Below, one piece after another: positions 6,644 through 14,896 of a stretch of 24,182 nt of DNA. Origin of the DNA: a virus. The stretch spans positions 1 through 24,182 of the IMG/VR virus record IMGVR_UViG_3300047352_000504; one strand, 5' to 3'. Made by a program: the position numbers and the translations under genes. The notes beneath the pieces were generated by a model. It was not told where the DNA came from, did not search any database, and worked only from the letters and a program-made list of their open reading frames with translations. How positions within the stretch are numbered: the first letter of the stretch is position 1; each line of letters opens with the position of its first letter.

Positions 6644-7798
6644 ATGAGCAAAGACAATAAGAAAGACGGACAAGGTAAAAAAGAAGATAAAAAGCTGTCA
6701 GCCGGTAATTTGTTTGATGGCGGGTTTAGTCCCGCAATGGAAGGTTATTACGGATCTGGGCAGGGATGGCAAGAATTACTTGAAGCTGCTGGCGATGGAG
6801 AAGAACTAGCACAAACTTTGGCTCGAACTACAGCTGCTAACCAGCAACAGCAAGGGTTTAACTCACAGATTGCACGTAGCAACGCGCTGTATGAAGCTGG
6901 CCTCGGTCAGATGAACGCTACTCATATTGCTGGACTTGAGCGTGCTAACCAGCAGTTTGCTCGTGACGATGAGTTCACGAAGAATGCATTGAATATGCAG
7001 CAAGAGTATCAATATACAAATCAATTTGCTAATCAACAGCACACACGTGACTTAGGAATACTAGGTGAGCAAGGTTTCCAGGAACGTAAAAATATCCGTG
7101 CACAGGGTAAGGAAGATCGTATGGGGATGGTTGTTACAGGTGAGCAAACACGCCTAAACATTGGTGCACAGGGCCTGCAAACTCGTTTAAACATTGGCGC
7201 TCAAGGACAGCAAGACCGCTTGAATATTGGAGCACAAGGTGTTCAAAATCGTCTAACCAGAATTGAAGACGGTAACCAGAACAGACTTACCGATACCAAC
7301 AGGATTGAAAAGACTGGTAAGGAAACACGATTGACGGATACCAACAGGATTCAAGAGACTGGAAAAGAAACCAGGCTTACGGATACCAACCGCATCGAAG
7401 ATCAAGCCGATGCTGATGTGAAGACCGATACTAACCGTATTGGACTGACTGGTGAAGAGCAGAGGCTGACTGATACCAACAGAATTGAGGCACAGTCAGA
7501 TGCTGATGTCCGTAATATCGAAACTCAAGGCACAGAGACTCGCTCTACTGATACCAACAGGATTGAAACGACAGGTGAACAATCACGTCTGACTGATTCC
7601 AACCGAATTACGACGCAAGGTACCGAAGATCGTGCGACTGTCACTACTACAGGTGATCAGCAGAGGCAAACTGATAGTAATAGAATTAGAACAACTGCTG
7701 ATGAAGAGCGTAATACCATCGACTTTAGTGATCGCATTGCTGGTCGCCGTCAAGCTCGTCAGCGTGCGTCATCTAGAGGATTAGCCACGAGGTTCTAA
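6644..7798 (+). CDS. Fibre-like protein with 11- and 15-residue helical repeats, 384 aa
   Basis: The ATG at 6644 is preferred because it follows GGAGG (6623-6627); an open frame extends 29 codons upstream into the divergent promoter region without a good site. Residues 1-20 are very basic. After a helical Gln-rich part (50-165), three 11-residue units of type RLNIGAQGxQ(T/D/N) start at 170, 181 and 192. Then 15-residue units of type RLTDTNRIExTGxET follow: the TD(T/S)NRI aspartate falls at 217, 232, 247, 262 and 277 (exact steps of 15), then 303, 318 and 344 (steps of 26, 15 and 26, where 26 = 11+15). Such 11/15 periods are characteristic of right-handed coiled coils. A fibre, whisker or core protein is likely. 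The C-terminus is basic. Confidence 0.8.
   Translation: MSKDNKKDGQGKKEDKKLSAGNLFDGGFSPAMEGYYGSGQGWQELLEAAGDGEELAQTLARTTAANQQQQGFNSQIARSNALYEAGLGQMNATHIAGLERANQQFARDDEFTKNALNMQQEYQYTNQFANQQHTRDLGILGEQGFQERKNIRAQGKEDRMGMVVTGEQTRLNIGAQGLQTRLNIGAQGQQDRLNIGAQGVQNRLTRIEDGNQNRLTDTNRIEKTGKETRLTDTNRIQETGKETRLTDTNRIEDQADADVKTDTNRIGLTGEEQRLTDTNRIEAQSDADVRNIETQGTETRSTDTNRIETTGEQSRLTDSNRITTQGTEDRATVTTTGDQQRQTDSNRIRTTADEERNTIDFSDRIAGRRQARQRASSRGLATRF
7151..7249 (+). repeat. Three 33-bp tandem coding repeats
   Basis: These encode RLNIGAQGxQ units with an exact 11-codon period. The nucleotide copies differ mainly at synonymous positions, which indicates old, protein-level selection for the repeat rather than recent slippage. 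Confidence 0.75.
7283..7678 (+). repeat. Degenerate 45-bp coding repeats, some interleaved with 33-bp units
   Basis: Copies centre on the bases encoding TDTNRI or TDSNRI. The period is 45 bp for the first five copies and then alternates 78 (45+33), 45 and 78 bp. Insertions and losses have kept whole 11- or 15-codon units, so helical phase is preserved. This is a coding repeat, not a CRISPR or mobile element. Confidence 0.75.
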
Positions 7799-8334
7799 TG
7801 AAAACAGAAACAAAACAGGGAAAGGTCTACGTCAGTTATGTAGACCAGTGGCTTGACACACTCCCCGCTGCTGACTCAGAGAACTTCAGAGAATTTGCTG
7901 AGATCACTCCTTCAGTCATTGAAATTTGGGTATATGCAGGAGTCCTGCAATATCCGGGCACATTCAACGATCTTGTGCGTTGGGTGAAGATGAAGTATAA
8001 GAAACTGAATCGCCGTGAAATTCTTAATTCTGAAATCGCAGCCCTACACTCCGACATTCAAGACCTACGAATGGCAATTATGTCCGGGGAAATTAAAGGT
8101 GATAATGGAGCAGCCAGGCTTGCAGCTTTGGAGAAAGAGCTACGTTCTCACATTGAAACTTCCGAGCGGATTAATAGAAGTACTGACAAACGAGGACTTG
8201 TCCTTGCTGGCGCAGACAGAGTTATGCGAGAGTTTACCGCAATATTTAAAGATGACCCACAGTTTTCTGAGCCTATCGAAAATGCTATTAATGCAATCTG
8301 GGCTAAGGTATACAGTGAGCTGAGCAATGCGTGA
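7798..8334 (+). CDS. Candidate small terminase subunit, 178 aa
   Basis: The start overlaps the stop of the preceding gene (TAATGA). The protein is soluble and mostly helical. Residues about 28-60 (FAEITPSVIEIWVYAGVL) could form a DNA-binding helical part, 66-125 are a charged helical hairpin (EIAALHSDIQDLRMAIMSGE and AALEKELRSHIETSERINR), and 130-178 are a further helical domain. Small size, a coiled-coil middle and position just upstream of the large terminase (one short gene between) fit the small terminase subunit that recognises packaging DNA. No sequence motif proves it, so the call rests on architecture and gene order. Confidence 0.5.
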   Translation: MKTETKQGKVYVSYVDQWLDTLPAADSENFREFAEITPSVIEIWVYAGVLQYPGTFNDLVRWVKMKYKKLNRREILNSEIAALHSDIQDLRMAIMSGEIKGDNGAARLAALEKELRSHIETSERINRSTDKRGLVLAGADRVMREFTAIFKDDPQFSEPIENAINAIWAKVYSELSNA

Positions 8335-8593
8335 TTTACCTGATCTACCTGAAATTCAGTCAGTAAGGACTCAAGGCTTACGTCTACAGAACACTCTTGC
8401 TAAGCGTTTGCCTTCTATGCCTGATTTGGATAGCAATCAATATATGTCAGGCAACCCAGAAGCAGAGGAGATGCAGAAGTATATGCAAGCCATTCGCATT
8501 GCAAGTGACGAGTTTAAATATAACGACAAGATTCAACGTGCAAAAGCTAGGGCTAAGAATAGGTTTGCCCAACGCGCTTCGGAGGGCCGTTAG
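8327..8593 (+). CDS. Small unknown protein, 88 aa
   Basis: The start lies 8 nt inside the end of the preceding gene, so translation is probably coupled. The N-terminus is acidic with prolines (MRDLPDLPEIQSVRTQG), and the C-terminal half is a basic helix (KIQRAKARAKNRFAQRASEGR). No membrane segment and no known domain are seen. Its position between the small-terminase candidate and the large terminase suggests a packaging or head-assembly accessory, but nothing in the sequence demonstrates it. Confidence 0.65.
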   Translation: MRDLPDLPEIQSVRTQGLRLQNTLAKRLPSMPDLDSNQYMSGNPEAEEMQKYMQAIRIASDEFKYNDKIQRAKARAKNRFAQRASEGR

Positions 8594-8616
8594 ACTTAAG
8601 ACAAAAGATTAAGTTT

Positions 8617-10155
8617 ATGGCGGTCCCTAGTATTGCATTAGCTTATCGACGTTCTGCGTTGATGACTGCGACAAAAGTAACAGTTAAAGCTCCAGACGAA
8701 AAGGTATTAAAGGCGAGAGATAACTTCCAAGATTTCTGCGTAGCAATGGGCAAAGCTCCTGCTAAGCATATGTTGGAGTGGCACAGTGAATTATGTACAG
8801 GAGTAGATAGTGAATGTCTATTAGGAGTAGGAGGACCAAATACTGCGATCCTCGCGCCACGCGGATCTGCGAAGAGCACTGTCCTTGGTTTGTTCGCTGC
8901 TTGGATGATCGGTCGGCATACTGCTGCTGGCAAGATGCTGAGGATTCTGTACATCGCTTATATGGTGGACATTAGTCGTGCTAAGTCAGCAACGATTAAA
9001 GGTATTCTCACGTCGGCAAAATATCGTGAGATATTTCCAATGGTTAGACTATCCAAGATCAAAAGATCGGATGAGTATTGGAGTATTGACTATGAATTCG
9101 CGGGAATTGATACCGCAGGTGAAGAAGCATTTACCATTGCTTGTGGAGGTCTCAAAGGCGCAATTACCTCTAAGCGGTCTCAGCTCGTGCTCATTGATGA
9201 CCCTATCAAGTCCGCTGCTTCGATTAACAATCCTGACATTCGCCGTGAAATGGAGCAAACGTGGAGTAATGTTATCGCTCCTACAATGTTTCAAGGTGCA
9301 AGGGCTATCTGTCTGGGCACCCGCTTTCACTTTGACGATATCCACGCAACCCTCTTTGTCCCTAAAAATAACTGGAAACAAATTATTCAAAAAGCAGTCA
9401 TAACAGACGCTGAGGGGAGACAACGTTCGTATTGGCCTGAGTTCTGGTCAATGAAGTACCTAAACGAACGCAAGATGGAGGATCGTGTTGCATTTGCGTA
9501 CCAGTACCTCAACACCGCTGTTCGTAATACTGATGTTGGTATCTCACCTGAGCTAATTGTCAAAGGAGAAGTACCTGATGAGTACGACTGCCTTGGTGTA
9601 GGTATTGACCTTAGTGCTGGTCTATCTGAAAAGAACGACTGGACAGTAATGACATTAGGTGGCATCAAAGAAGGTAAGATCTATCTTATTGATCAACGGC
9701 GTGCTCGATCTATGGGCAACCTTGAGAAGATGGATCAGTTGTGCGAAATGCTAGCTGACTGGAACATCGTGCTTGAAAACGATGAGGGTCAGTTCTTCCC
9801 TACGATGTCACCCTGCATAATCTGGCCGGAAGCTGTTGCATATCAGAACTCATTTGAAGGTGACTTCAAACGTGTAATGATTGAGAATCGTGCGCTATAT
9901 AACCTAACGGTATCCCCAGTCAAAGGATTTAAAGGTGACAAGTTAGCACGACTGCGTGGTGTATTGGGACTATACGAAAACCGTAAGATCGTCTGGAACA
10001 AGTGGCGCAAGTGGAACATTCTCGAAGAGGAGCTGCTCAACTTTGGTCATTCAACTCACGACGACGCTGTTGATTCAATGGTGCTAACTATAGGAGGACT
10101 CTTGAGAAGAGGCGCATTACAATTAGACTACAATAGTGATAGCTTTGAACTCTAA
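8617..10155 (+). CDS. terL: Terminase large subunit (packaging ATPase and nuclease)
   Basis: The enzyme pumps DNA into the prohead and cuts it. Visible motifs in order: Walker A variant APRGSAKST (80-88), Walker B LVLIDDP (190-196), a coupling motif CLGTRFHFDD (232-241), and a RNase H-like nuclease with GIDLSAG (Asp331) and a C-terminal HDDAVD (481-486) carrying acidic metal ligands. The 512-residue length is normal for the family. The start at 8617 lacks a strong ribosome binding site; an alternative ATG is at 8662. The candidate small terminase lies just upstream and the portal downstream, the usual order. ATPase and nuclease residues all look intact. Confidence 0.95.
   Translation: MAVPSIALAYRRSALMTATKVTVKAPDEKVLKARDNFQDFCVAMGKAPAKHMLEWHSELCTGVDSECLLGVGGPNTAILAPRGSAKSTVLGLFAAWMIGRHTAAGKMLRILYIAYMVDISRAKSATIKGILTSAKYREIFPMVRLSKIKRSDEYWSIDYEFAGIDTAGEEAFTIACGGLKGAITSKRSQLVLIDDPIKSAASINNPDIRREMEQTWSNVIAPTMFQGARAICLGTRFHFDDIHATLFVPKNNWKQIIQKAVITDAEGRQRSYWPEFWSMKYLNERKMEDRVAFAYQYLNTAVRNTDVGISPELIVKGEVPDEYDCLGVGIDLSAGLSEKNDWTVMTLGGIKEGKIYLIDQRRARSMGNLEKMDQLCEMLADWNIVLENDEGQFFPTMSPCIIWPEAVAYQNSFEGDFKRVMIENRALYNLTVSPVKGFKGDKLARLRGVLGLYENRKIVWNKWRKWNILEEELLNFGHSTHDDAVDSMVLTIGGLLRRGALQLDYNSDSFEL
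10129..10134 (+). promoter_or_regulatory. Candidate -10 element TACAAT inside the end of the terminase gene
   Basis: TACAAT (followed by A) ends 28 nt before the ATG at 10163. A second TACAAT lies 11 nt earlier at 10118-10123. Both are inside coding sequence, so chance or codon constraint is a real alternative. Confidence 0.3.
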
Positions 10156-10162
10156 GTGAAAG

Positions 10163-11521
10163 ATGCCTCTCACACCAGAAGAAGAAAAACGCCGTAAAGC
10201 TGGCGATAAAGACGCACTCGGATATTTTGATCAGAAAGGTGGAGCTAAAAACTCTTCTGCTTTCGGCACGCCAACTACTACAGAAGCTCCTGGCGTCAGT
10301 GCACCTAAAAAGAAAGAGGCAACTGATTATCGCGGAACTACTTATAAGAATCGTCCAGACATTGCCGAACGCCCTAATCTGGGTAAGGAAGAATATAAAA
10401 GCCGCCGTCAATCTCAAACACAAACCAGCAATCAAATTGATAGGTTTGGTCTTGAGGGAGCTAAGGCACGGGCAAATGCTGTTGGTAACTTAAAGAATTA
10501 CGATCTCCGTGGCTTTGGTCGCGGGGGCGCTGGCGGCAACAGTGAAACTGAAGTGGGTAAGGGTAGAGCAATCCTTAGTAGGAGTGATGCCAAAGGGTTG
10601 GTAAATCACGGCAAACATACTGCTGCCGACGTGTTGTCGTATGCGCAAGGCTTGAACGAGGATGGTAAAAAAGGCGGCTTTGCTGGTGAAAACGCTTTGA
10701 ATTTCCTGCAAAATAAAACTAATCAAACTAAGAGGTCAATAAAGAAAGGCTACCTTTCTACAGCAGAGATCGGTGAACGGGACGGTAAGCCACGTGCAAC
10801 TCCTAAAGGTCTAGATCCCGACCTGGCTAGTGAAGCTTTCCAAGGTAAAGACTTCGGCAACCGGGATATGAAGCGCTATGAGAAATTGTACAAGGAGAAG
10901 TACGGCACAAAGCCTCCTAAAGGTACGAAACCTCCTAAGCCAGGATTCACTGTAGAGGATGGTCAGATTGTAAATCCCGGTAGTGGAAGCAGTGGCGGTA
11001 ATAGCGGAAGCAACACCACTTCCCAAGCTACTAGTAACAACGTAGGAGGAAACAAGTACGAGAATATTCTCAACGACTCTATGAACAATAACTCTGGAGT
11101 CATTACTAATGATTTCAGTGATAACCGCATCAGTTTCCAAAGCGGATCAAACACTTATAACTTCAGCGGTGGAAGCAATGGCGGTTCTCCAGCGAGCCAA
11201 ATGGCAATGATTCCCGATAATGAAACTCTTGGTGATTCCATTCAAAGCCAAGTTGCTCGTTCTGCAGTAAATATGAATCTACAGAAACAAGCAGACAAAG
11301 GGTTCAATCCATCTGCCACAGCTATTGCTAATAACAAAACGCAAGGCGGCGGTGCACAGATGGGTGAGCTAAACGATTACTTGTACTCTTCTCCTCAATT
11401 TATGTTTGATCAATCAGACATTCAGTTGAGTCACGCAATGGGTAATCAAGCGCAGATGGATGGCTATCGTTATCCTAAGTTCACTATGAAAGGAATTAAC
11501 GACGATAAAGACAAGGACTGA
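10163..11521 (+). CDS. Low-complexity unknown protein between terminase and portal, 452 aa
   Basis: The N-terminal third is strongly basic and hydrophilic. A possibly folded section spans about 125-215 (ILSRSDAKGLVNHGKHTAADVLSYAQGL, then TAEIGERDGKP). A Lys/Pro linker (about 245-262, repeated KPPKGTKPPKPG) leads to a Ser/Gly/Asn/Thr-rich section (270-345), and the end is helical and Met/Gln-containing. No catalytic motif is recognised. It is 7 nt downstream of the terminase stop and 28 nt upstream of the portal. A head-associated or internal protein is a guess from gene order. Confidence 0.72.
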   Translation: MPLTPEEEKRRKAGDKDALGYFDQKGGAKNSSAFGTPTTTEAPGVSAPKKKEATDYRGTTYKNRPDIAERPNLGKEEYKSRRQSQTQTSNQIDRFGLEGAKARANAVGNLKNYDLRGFGRGGAGGNSETEVGKGRAILSRSDAKGLVNHGKHTAADVLSYAQGLNEDGKKGGFAGENALNFLQNKTNQTKRSIKKGYLSTAEIGERDGKPRATPKGLDPDLASEAFQGKDFGNRDMKRYEKLYKEKYGTKPPKGTKPPKPGFTVEDGQIVNPGSGSSGGNSGSNTTSQATSNNVGGNKYENILNDSMNNNSGVITNDFSDNRISFQSGSNTYNFSGGSNGGSPASQMAMIPDNETLGDSIQSQVARSAVNMNLQKQADKGFNPSATAIANNKTQGGGAQMGELNDYLYSSPQFMFDQSDIQLSHAMGNQAQMDGYRYPKFTMKGINDDKDKD

Positions 11522-11549
11522 TAGACTAGAACAAAGTCGTTAAATAATA

Positions 11550-13793
11550 ATGAGCAACTCAGTACAGTCGCAATTTGATCAGATCTTAACTGCTGCTAAA
11601 GAGCGACGTGGTGATATGTCGGTAGACACGATGATCGTGTCTTCACATCTTGCTCAGATGCGGACTTTTATGCTGCGTCGCGGTATTGAGTTCTTTGCTG
11701 ATCAAGATAGCTTCGGTCAACGCACACAGTTCCTTGAAAAGATCTGTGAGCAGAATATGCTTGAGATGAAGTTTGAGAGCATTGTTGACTACTTCCTTTG
11801 TGACGGTCAAGGTCTCTTCTACTTCCGCCCATCAGGCGACGAGTATCAACTGCTCTACTTTCCTAAAGATAGCTATCGAGCATACAGAGATCAAACCGGA
11901 GAACTTGAAAGCGTTGTACTGATCTATAGCTTTGACGTACGTCAGCCTAATGCTATTGATATGTATGCCCAGCAGAATGGGCGTGGTGGTCGCAAGAAGT
12001 ATATTCGGCTGAAGGTATACAAAGATCGTATTGAACAGACAATCTCTGATGAGAAGATTGAGTTTGAGAACGATATGGGCCAGATGCCTATGACAATGCC
12101 TGGTCAGACTGAGACACTAACCAACAGCCTGGGTTTCATTCCTGCTGTTGAAGTGTTCAATCATATGGATTGCACAGGCGGCAGTACAGGTAATGGTGAA
12201 TTCGACTGGATGTCACACCAGATCCTGTATCACGATGAGCTAGTACGCAACATTCGTAAGAACATCAAGTTCTTCGGCAACCCAACTTTGGTGTCTAGCC
12301 GTCCTAAGCACGATCTGCTGGACTCTGGTGACGAGAATACCTTCCGTCCAACCATCAGTTCACAAGCAGGATTCTTTGCACAGAACCGTCCGAGCAGCAG
12401 GGTTAGCGAACCTTTCGGTATGTCTCCCGGTGTTGATGGACAAATCAAGGTTCCGCGTGTGATTGCCAACCTTGAACCTACTGATCGTGTCAGTTATATG
12501 ACGCCTGATGCAGTCTCAGGCGACCAGAACTTGTATGTAAAACAGTACCGCTCTGAGATTCGTCTTGCACTTGGTGGTGTTGATGACATTGATATTGGTA
12601 CCGCGTCTACTGCTTATGAGATTAAAACTCTCTACGGTCGTGTTGCAGCTACTGCAGAGAAGAAAGCAAAAGCCTTGTTTACTTACGGGTTATGCAGACT
12701 TTTCGGTATGATGATTCACTACGAAGAGGTTCTGTTTAAGAGGTCTTTTGCAGCTGCTATTGGTCTTGAAGAACCGACAATTCCATTGCCAGAAGAGTTT
12801 GAAGATCCAGCAGAATATGAAGCAGCTGGTGCTGAACACGTCAAGTTGATGGAGAAGTTTTCTGCAGAGTTAGAAGAATCTATCCGTGCTACACTGGACT
12901 CAGGCGAAATGCCTCCAGGAATTATCGGACTTATCCCTGACGGCAGCACGAAAGTGCGTTGGCGGTGGACGGGAGAAGTGTTTGAGGAGAGTACAGACGA
13001 TATTCTGAACAACAGTATTGTCGTCCGAAATCTCCAAGAACTAGGTGTTGATTCTATTGAAGCACTTAAGTATCTTTTCCCTGGGAAGACCGACGAAGAA
13101 CGAGCCGCTATGTTAAGCGGATATCCGTTCAGGATGGTCCAGCAAACACAACAATCATTAAACTCATTTATCGGATTGCTCGGTCAGTTGTATCAACTAC
13201 CGCATCCACAGACACCAGAACTACCATTGGCGTCTGACCCGAATCTTGACATAACAGGATTCTTATATCGATCTCTTGAATTTTTACGTAAGGAGTTAAG
13301 TTACAGTGGAAGGTACAAACCAAGCGGTGGCGTCGACGCCCCAAGCACCCTCAGTGATGCCGACCAGCTCCGCGCCGAGCGTGGTCAGCCAACCCGCGAT
13401 GAGCCAGCCCCAAGCCTCCCCGGCTTATCAGGTCCAGGTTCCGCAAATGCCTCAACAGGTAGCCCCTTCGGCCCCGGCCCCGCAAGCTTCGGCTCCGGCG
13501 GGCAACCCCTGGCAGGAGGCGTTCCAGGCTCTGAGCGCGTCGCTGAATACAAGCAGCCCGTCCCAGGCCCCGGCAGCGTACTCGGCTTACCAGACACCGA
13601 CACCCCAAGCAGCTACACAGGTCAGCTTCCCCTCTCAGCAAATTTCGGCAGCCCCGACCTACAGTCCCCAAGTTTCAACCCAGGCTTACTCGGCTCCGGC
13701 TTACCAGCCCGCCCAGCAGCAGATGGTAGAAGCTCAGGCTCCGGCGGAAGTAAGCGACGGGTATCTAAGCGCAATCAGCGACGACAGTCTTGA
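11550..13793 (+). CDS. Portal protein with long disordered C-terminal tail
   Basis: This is the dodecameric ring at the head vertex through which DNA passes and to which terminase binds. Support: 747 residues, position after terminase and before scaffold and capsid, and portal-like sequence with helical N-terminal part (MRTFMLRRGIEFFADQD), a beta-rich wing (GLFYFRPSGDEYQLLYFPKD) and a long stem and crown helical part (KTLYGRVAATAEKKAKALF). Residues 586-747 are Pro/Gly/Ser-rich, look disordered and end very basic (SKRRVSKRNQRRQS). That tail is encoded by bases that also encode the first 162 residues of the next gene in another frame. The large size recalls N4-like portals, but this is a memory-based comparison. 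Confidence 0.85.
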   Translation: MSNSVQSQFDQILTAAKERRGDMSVDTMIVSSHLAQMRTFMLRRGIEFFADQDSFGQRTQFLEKICEQNMLEMKFESIVDYFLCDGQGLFYFRPSGDEYQLLYFPKDSYRAYRDQTGELESVVLIYSFDVRQPNAIDMYAQQNGRGGRKKYIRLKVYKDRIEQTISDEKIEFENDMGQMPMTMPGQTETLTNSLGFIPAVEVFNHMDCTGGSTGNGEFDWMSHQILYHDELVRNIRKNIKFFGNPTLVSSRPKHDLLDSGDENTFRPTISSQAGFFAQNRPSSRVSEPFGMSPGVDGQIKVPRVIANLEPTDRVSYMTPDAVSGDQNLYVKQYRSEIRLALGGVDDIDIGTASTAYEIKTLYGRVAATAEKKAKALFTYGLCRLFGMMIHYEEVLFKRSFAAAIGLEEPTIPLPEEFEDPAEYEAAGAEHVKLMEKFSAELEESIRATLDSGEMPPGIIGLIPDGSTKVRWRWTGEVFEESTDDILNNSIVVRNLQELGVDSIEALKYLFPGKTDEERAAMLSGYPFRMVQQTQQSLNSFIGLLGQLYQLPHPQTPELPLASDPNLDITGFLYRSLEFLRKELSYSGRYKPSGGVDAPSTLSDADQLRAERGQPTRDEPAPSLPGLSGPGSANASTGSPFGPGPASFGSGGQPLAGGVPGSERVAEYKQPVPGPGSVLGLPDTDTPSSYTGQLPLSANFGSPDLQSPSFNPGLLGSGLPARPAADGRSSGSGGSKRRVSKRNQRRQS
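13306..13793 (+). other. 488-nt dual-coding overlap of portal and scaffold genes
   Basis: Two + strand frames are open across the whole segment. One encodes the portal tail (Gly/Pro/Ser-rich) and the other the scaffold N-terminus (Pro/Ala/Gln-rich). The segment is visibly richer in C and G than sequence on either side. Both products are low-complexity, as expected where two frames constrain each other. Confidence 0.75.
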
Positions 13794-14292
13794 AGTTCTC
13801 CAGCACTTTGGCGCTGAGGCTCCTGCTCTGCTGAACACTTATGCCTGTGCTGTTGAAGATGCTCTGATTGAGCAAGTGCAAGTTGCACAGTCTCAGTCTC
13901 TGATGCTTGAAGCAGCTGGTGAAGAGCGTGAGGCAATGAACCTGATGCTCACCCACCCCGACGTTCTTGCTGATTACGTCAACGACTTCTTCGGTCCCGA
14001 AGGTCCTTATCCGACGCCTACCGCTGAGGAAGAGGCTTACATCCGTGAAGCAGTTGCTCGCGAGAACTTTGAGAATGAGATCCAACAGCAGGAAGCTGCA
14101 TACAACGTTCCCCGGAACTTCCAGCGTCCTGAGATGGAAATGCCTACTCCCGGTCGTGCACAGAACGTTGCTAACGACTTCTGGGGTGGTTTCTCTCAGA
14201 TGATGGAAAGCAACCCTGAGCAAGCTTGGCAGTATCTGGCACAAGCTCCTCAAGGCGCAATGCAAGCCAAGATGCTGGTTCAGGACTCCTGA
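13306..14292 (+). CDS. Candidate scaffolding protein, starting inside the portal gene
   Basis: The GTG start at 13306 has a strong ribosome binding site AAGGAG (13290-13295) at 10 nt, which supports initiation within the portal gene. Residues 1-148 are Pro/Ala/Gln/Ser-rich and disordered, with one helical motif NPWQEAFQALSASL (67-80). Residues 150-265 are acidic and helical (LLNTYACAVEDALIEQVQVA, EEEAYIREAVARENFENEIQ). The C-terminus (286-328) is helical with FWGGFSQMMESNPEQAW. Acidic, helical, partly disordered character between portal and capsid is typical of scaffolds that template prohead assembly, but no family signature proves it. Bases are much richer in G+C in the overlap with portal. 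Confidence 0.7.
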   Translation: MEGTNQAVASTPQAPSVMPTSSAPSVVSQPAMSQPQASPAYQVQVPQMPQQVAPSAPAPQASAPAGNPWQEAFQALSASLNTSSPSQAPAAYSAYQTPTPQAATQVSFPSQQISAAPTYSPQVSTQAYSAPAYQPAQQQMVEAQAPAEVSDGYLSAISDDSLEVLQHFGAEAPALLNTYACAVEDALIEQVQVAQSQSLMLEAAGEEREAMNLMLTHPDVLADYVNDFFGPEGPYPTPTAEEEAYIREAVARENFENEIQQQEAAYNVPRNFQRPEMEMPTPGRAQNVANDFWGGFSQMMESNPEQAWQYLAQAPQGAMQAKMLVQDS

Positions 14293-14302
14293 TCTAGTTA
14301 CA

Positions 14303-14328
14303 TAGGGGGTACCAAAGTGTATCCCCTA
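14303..14328 (+). other. Hairpin between scaffold gene and next gene
   Basis: TAGGGGGTA and TATCCCCTA form a 9-bp stem with one G.T pair around an 8-nt loop. No T-run follows, so it is not a standard intrinsic terminator. Its right arm runs directly into the TACAAT element at 14327, so it could be an operator, an mRNA-end stabiliser or a transcript-start structure. Confidence 0.45.
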
Positions 14329-14332
14329 CAAT
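14327..14332 (+). promoter_or_regulatory. Candidate -10 element TACAAT
   Basis: TACAAT (followed by A) ends 25 nt before the ATG at 14358, in a true intergenic gap. The -35 window at 17-nt spacing reads AGGGGG, unlike TTGACA. Confidence 0.45.
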
Positions 14333-14357
14333 AGAAATATCAGATTAGATGTAGACA

Positions 14358-14840
14358 ATGGCTGCTCAACCTATTCATTCAATGCTAGATGGCGCTCAGA
14401 TGCAGAACGCAATGATTGCGCGTGCACAGGGTCCAATGCTTCGTGAGCTGTCCCCTGCTGGCCCTCAGGCTATGTACGACCCCGGTAGCAGTGTTGCTGC
14501 CAATGTTCAGCCGCAGCGTGAGATGCAATACGCATCGCAGCAGGTTAACCAAAACATTTTTACTCAAGGTGTAGGACAAGCTGCTCAAGGGCAAGCAATG
14601 GTCCGCAACAATGCTCTTAACGAGAGTGGTGCAAAAGACTTCTTCCAGCGCCGTGCATCTGAAGTGATGGTTGGTCTGGGCAAAGGTGAGAACACCCTTG
14701 CTGTTCAACAAACAATGCAAGGGCCTGAGCGTGCTTCGTTCTTGAACAACCTCGCACTAGGTAAAGCACAAGCTATTGGAACCAACCCTGCGTTGGCACA
14801 GGAAGCTGCTCAGATTATGCAACTACGTGGAATGGCTTAA
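14358..14840 (+). CDS. Unknown protein, 160 aa
   Basis: The protein is hydrophilic and Ala/Gln/Met-rich, without membrane segment. Residues 1-70 look flexible (AAQPIHSMLDGAQMQNAMIA, then SPAGPQAMYDPGSS); 70-160 look helical (VNQNIFTQGVGQAAQGQAMV, SEVMVGLGKGENTLAVQQTM). The start lacks a clear ribosome binding site, but a TACAAT element is 25 nt upstream, so it may be expressed from a very short leader. It follows the scaffold candidate and precedes a small gene and the sigma factor. Composition resembles other small virion proteins in the window (for example at 22054). Function unknown. Confidence 0.68.
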   Translation: MAAQPIHSMLDGAQMQNAMIARAQGPMLRELSPAGPQAMYDPGSSVAANVQPQREMQYASQQVNQNIFTQGVGQAAQGQAMVRNNALNESGAKDFFQRRASEVMVGLGKGENTLAVQQTMQGPERASFLNNLALGKAQAIGTNPALAQEAAQIMQLRGMA

Positions 14841-14866
14841 ATAACAAGTTTAAGTTGGTAATAAAG

Positions 14867-14872
14867 TACAAT
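14867..14872 (+). promoter_or_regulatory. Candidate -10 element TACAAT
   Basis: TACAAT ends 24 nt before the GTG at 14897 in a 56-nt AT-rich gap. There is no recognisable -35 element. Confidence 0.42.
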
Positions 14873-14896
14873 TAATATAGTGAATGTAAAGATGCT

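Noticed and set aside
7151-7678. Regular repeats considered as CRISPR array
   Set aside because: Repeats are coding, have no unique spacers, no dyad, and keep the reading frame in multiples of 11 or 15 codons.
13351-13671. Minus-strand open frame in the GC-rich portal/scaffold overlap
   Set aside because: GC-rich sequence lacks stops in many frames; the product is an Arg/Gly-rich string without a start signal.
14303-14328. Hairpin as intrinsic terminator
   Set aside because: No T-run follows; the next bases are CAATAG. Kept only as a hairpin of unknown role.
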